From an uncultured Bacteroidales bacterium (lineage in GTDB: Bacteria; Bacteroidota; Bacteroidia; Bacteroidales; Paludibacteraceae): a DNA stretch of 5,504 bases. This document shows positions 4,877-5,504 of the stretch, one piece after another. A program made the translations under genes and the position numbers. How positions within the stretch are numbered: the stretch's first letter is position 1; each line of letters opens with the position of its first letter. Where the stretch lies: assembly GCA_903899865.1 (NCBI GenBank), contig CAIUKZ010000236.1, positions 1 to 5,504 on the forward strand. Direction: 5' to 3'. The notes beneath the pieces are model-generated. The model saw only the letters and a list, made by a program, of their open reading frames with translations. It did not search any database and was not told the origin of the DNA.

Positions 4877-5504
4877 ATTTCTTTAGTAGCATGATGGTTT
4901 TAAGCGTAAGATCAAAAAAAACCATTTTTGCATTCACGTTTTGTTCTATATGTCGTTCGGCCAACCCATATTCAGTCATCAGCAACTCCACATTCCTTTC
5001 GTTGATAAAAGGCGAGAAGCGTGATGAAAAATCGGATTCATCGGGTGTTAAACTGTTAAGCTCTGGTTGTTGTAAATTACGAATAAAATTTTCTCGTATC
5101 ATGTGTTGAGCATAATTCAAGAAGTTTTTTTGGCGTTCGCGTCCAAATTTGGCATCCGCCATATCTTCCGACCATTTTCTGAGGGTCTTCAAAGAGGCAT
5201 GGTCTTTTTTGTTGCCAACTTGCCAAGCCAAGCGCATCACCATAACGAATCGGTCAAAGTTTTGTTTATTATCATCTCCTTCGCTGAGTATTTCGATTGC
5301 TCGCAGATAGCTTCCATTGGAGATAGACGCTGCGAATTTAATCATGGTCTCATCAGCATCTATGTCATGATTTCGTTGCAGAGCACGCTCTATTTCATGA
5401 GGTTCAAGACGAGGTATCAAAATGTGTTGTGTCCGAGAGAGTATGGTGGTAATAATTTGGTCAGGTTCGTTGGAAACGAGTAAAAATACAGTTTTTTCGG
5501 GTGG
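4875..5504 (-). CDS. holB: DNA polymerase III delta-prime subunit, C-terminal part (5' end off the window)
   Basis: The last 209 residues of the clamp-loader subunit that helps load the beta sliding clamp. The frame is open to the right edge, so the start and the nucleotide-binding part lie outside the window. The visible part begins with PPEKTVFLLVSNEP (sensor 1 region). It continues to ILSRTQ (21-26 of the fragment), equivalent to the clamp-loader SRC motif that provides the arginine finger, with Thr in place of Cys. LIPRLEPHEIERAL and the helical lid (DETMIKFAASISNGSYLRAIE, split about 51-71) follow. The C-terminal helical collar runs from about residue 80 to the end, MLLKK. A TTG at 5418-5420 is an internal Leu codon, not a start. 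Its position directly upstream of ricT supports both assignments. Confidence 0.92.
   Translation of the reverse strand, partial: PPEKTVFLLVSNEPDQIITTILSRTQHILIPRLEPHEIERALQRNHDIDADETMIKFAASISNGSYLRAIEILSEGDDNKQNFDRFVMVMRLAWQVGNKKDHASLKTLRKWSEDMADAKFGRERQKNFLNYAQHMIRENFIRNLQQPELNSLTPDESDFSSRFSPFINERNVELLMTEYGLAERHIEQNVNAKMVFFDLTLKTIMLLKK

Noticed and set aside
5418..5420. TTG as a start codon for a 181-residue protein
   Set aside because: The frame continues upstream to the window edge with conserved clamp-loader sequence (sensor 1 and the SRT arginine-finger motif), so this TTG encodes an internal Leu of holB.

Overview
This is a piece of AT-rich chromosome from a member of the Bacteroidota, most likely of the order Bacteroidales. 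The assignment rests on three things. There is a recognisable GldH-type lipoprotein. The promoter-like elements match the Bacteroidota form (-7 TAnnTTTG with -33 TTTG) and not the E. coli form. Shine-Dalgarno sequences are absent before the start codons. Order is inferred from protein character; no search was run.

All six supported genes lie on the minus strand, so the window reads right to left. From the right edge: the C-terminal part of holB (clamp-loader delta-prime), ricT (PSP1/YaaT family), gldH (lipoprotein), trmB (tRNA m7G46 methyltransferase), mrp (P-loop ATPase of the Mrp/NBP35 family) and a small stand-alone XRE-type DNA-binding protein. The holB-ricT-gldH-trmB block has spacers of 62, 104 and 89 bases. 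I see no convincing Bacteroidota promoter in those spacers, so it may be one transcript. The holB-ricT pair also occurs in Bacillus (holB-yaaT). mrp appears to have its own promoter: a perfect TTTG-20 bp-TAAATTTG at 2009-2040. That promoter is bracketed by a 10-bp perfect inverted repeat. mrp ends in a textbook intrinsic terminator (697-736, 16-bp perfect stem). The XRE gene stands apart behind a 463-base gene-free stretch that holds this terminator, tandem -7-like boxes and short dyads.

The genes are housekeeping in character: replication (holB), RNA metabolism (ricT by analogy with Bacillus), envelope (gldH), tRNA modification (trmB) and Fe-S or P-loop ATPase function (mrp). I found no mobile element, CRISPR array, tRNA, rRNA or defence cassette, and no evidence of a new multi-gene system. 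Points worth a second look are the cysteine-free Mrp, the repeat-bracketed mrp promoter, the two mutually exclusive hairpins just before trmB, the Cys-rich N-terminus and basic tail of RicT, and possible autoregulatory sites ahead of the XRE gene.
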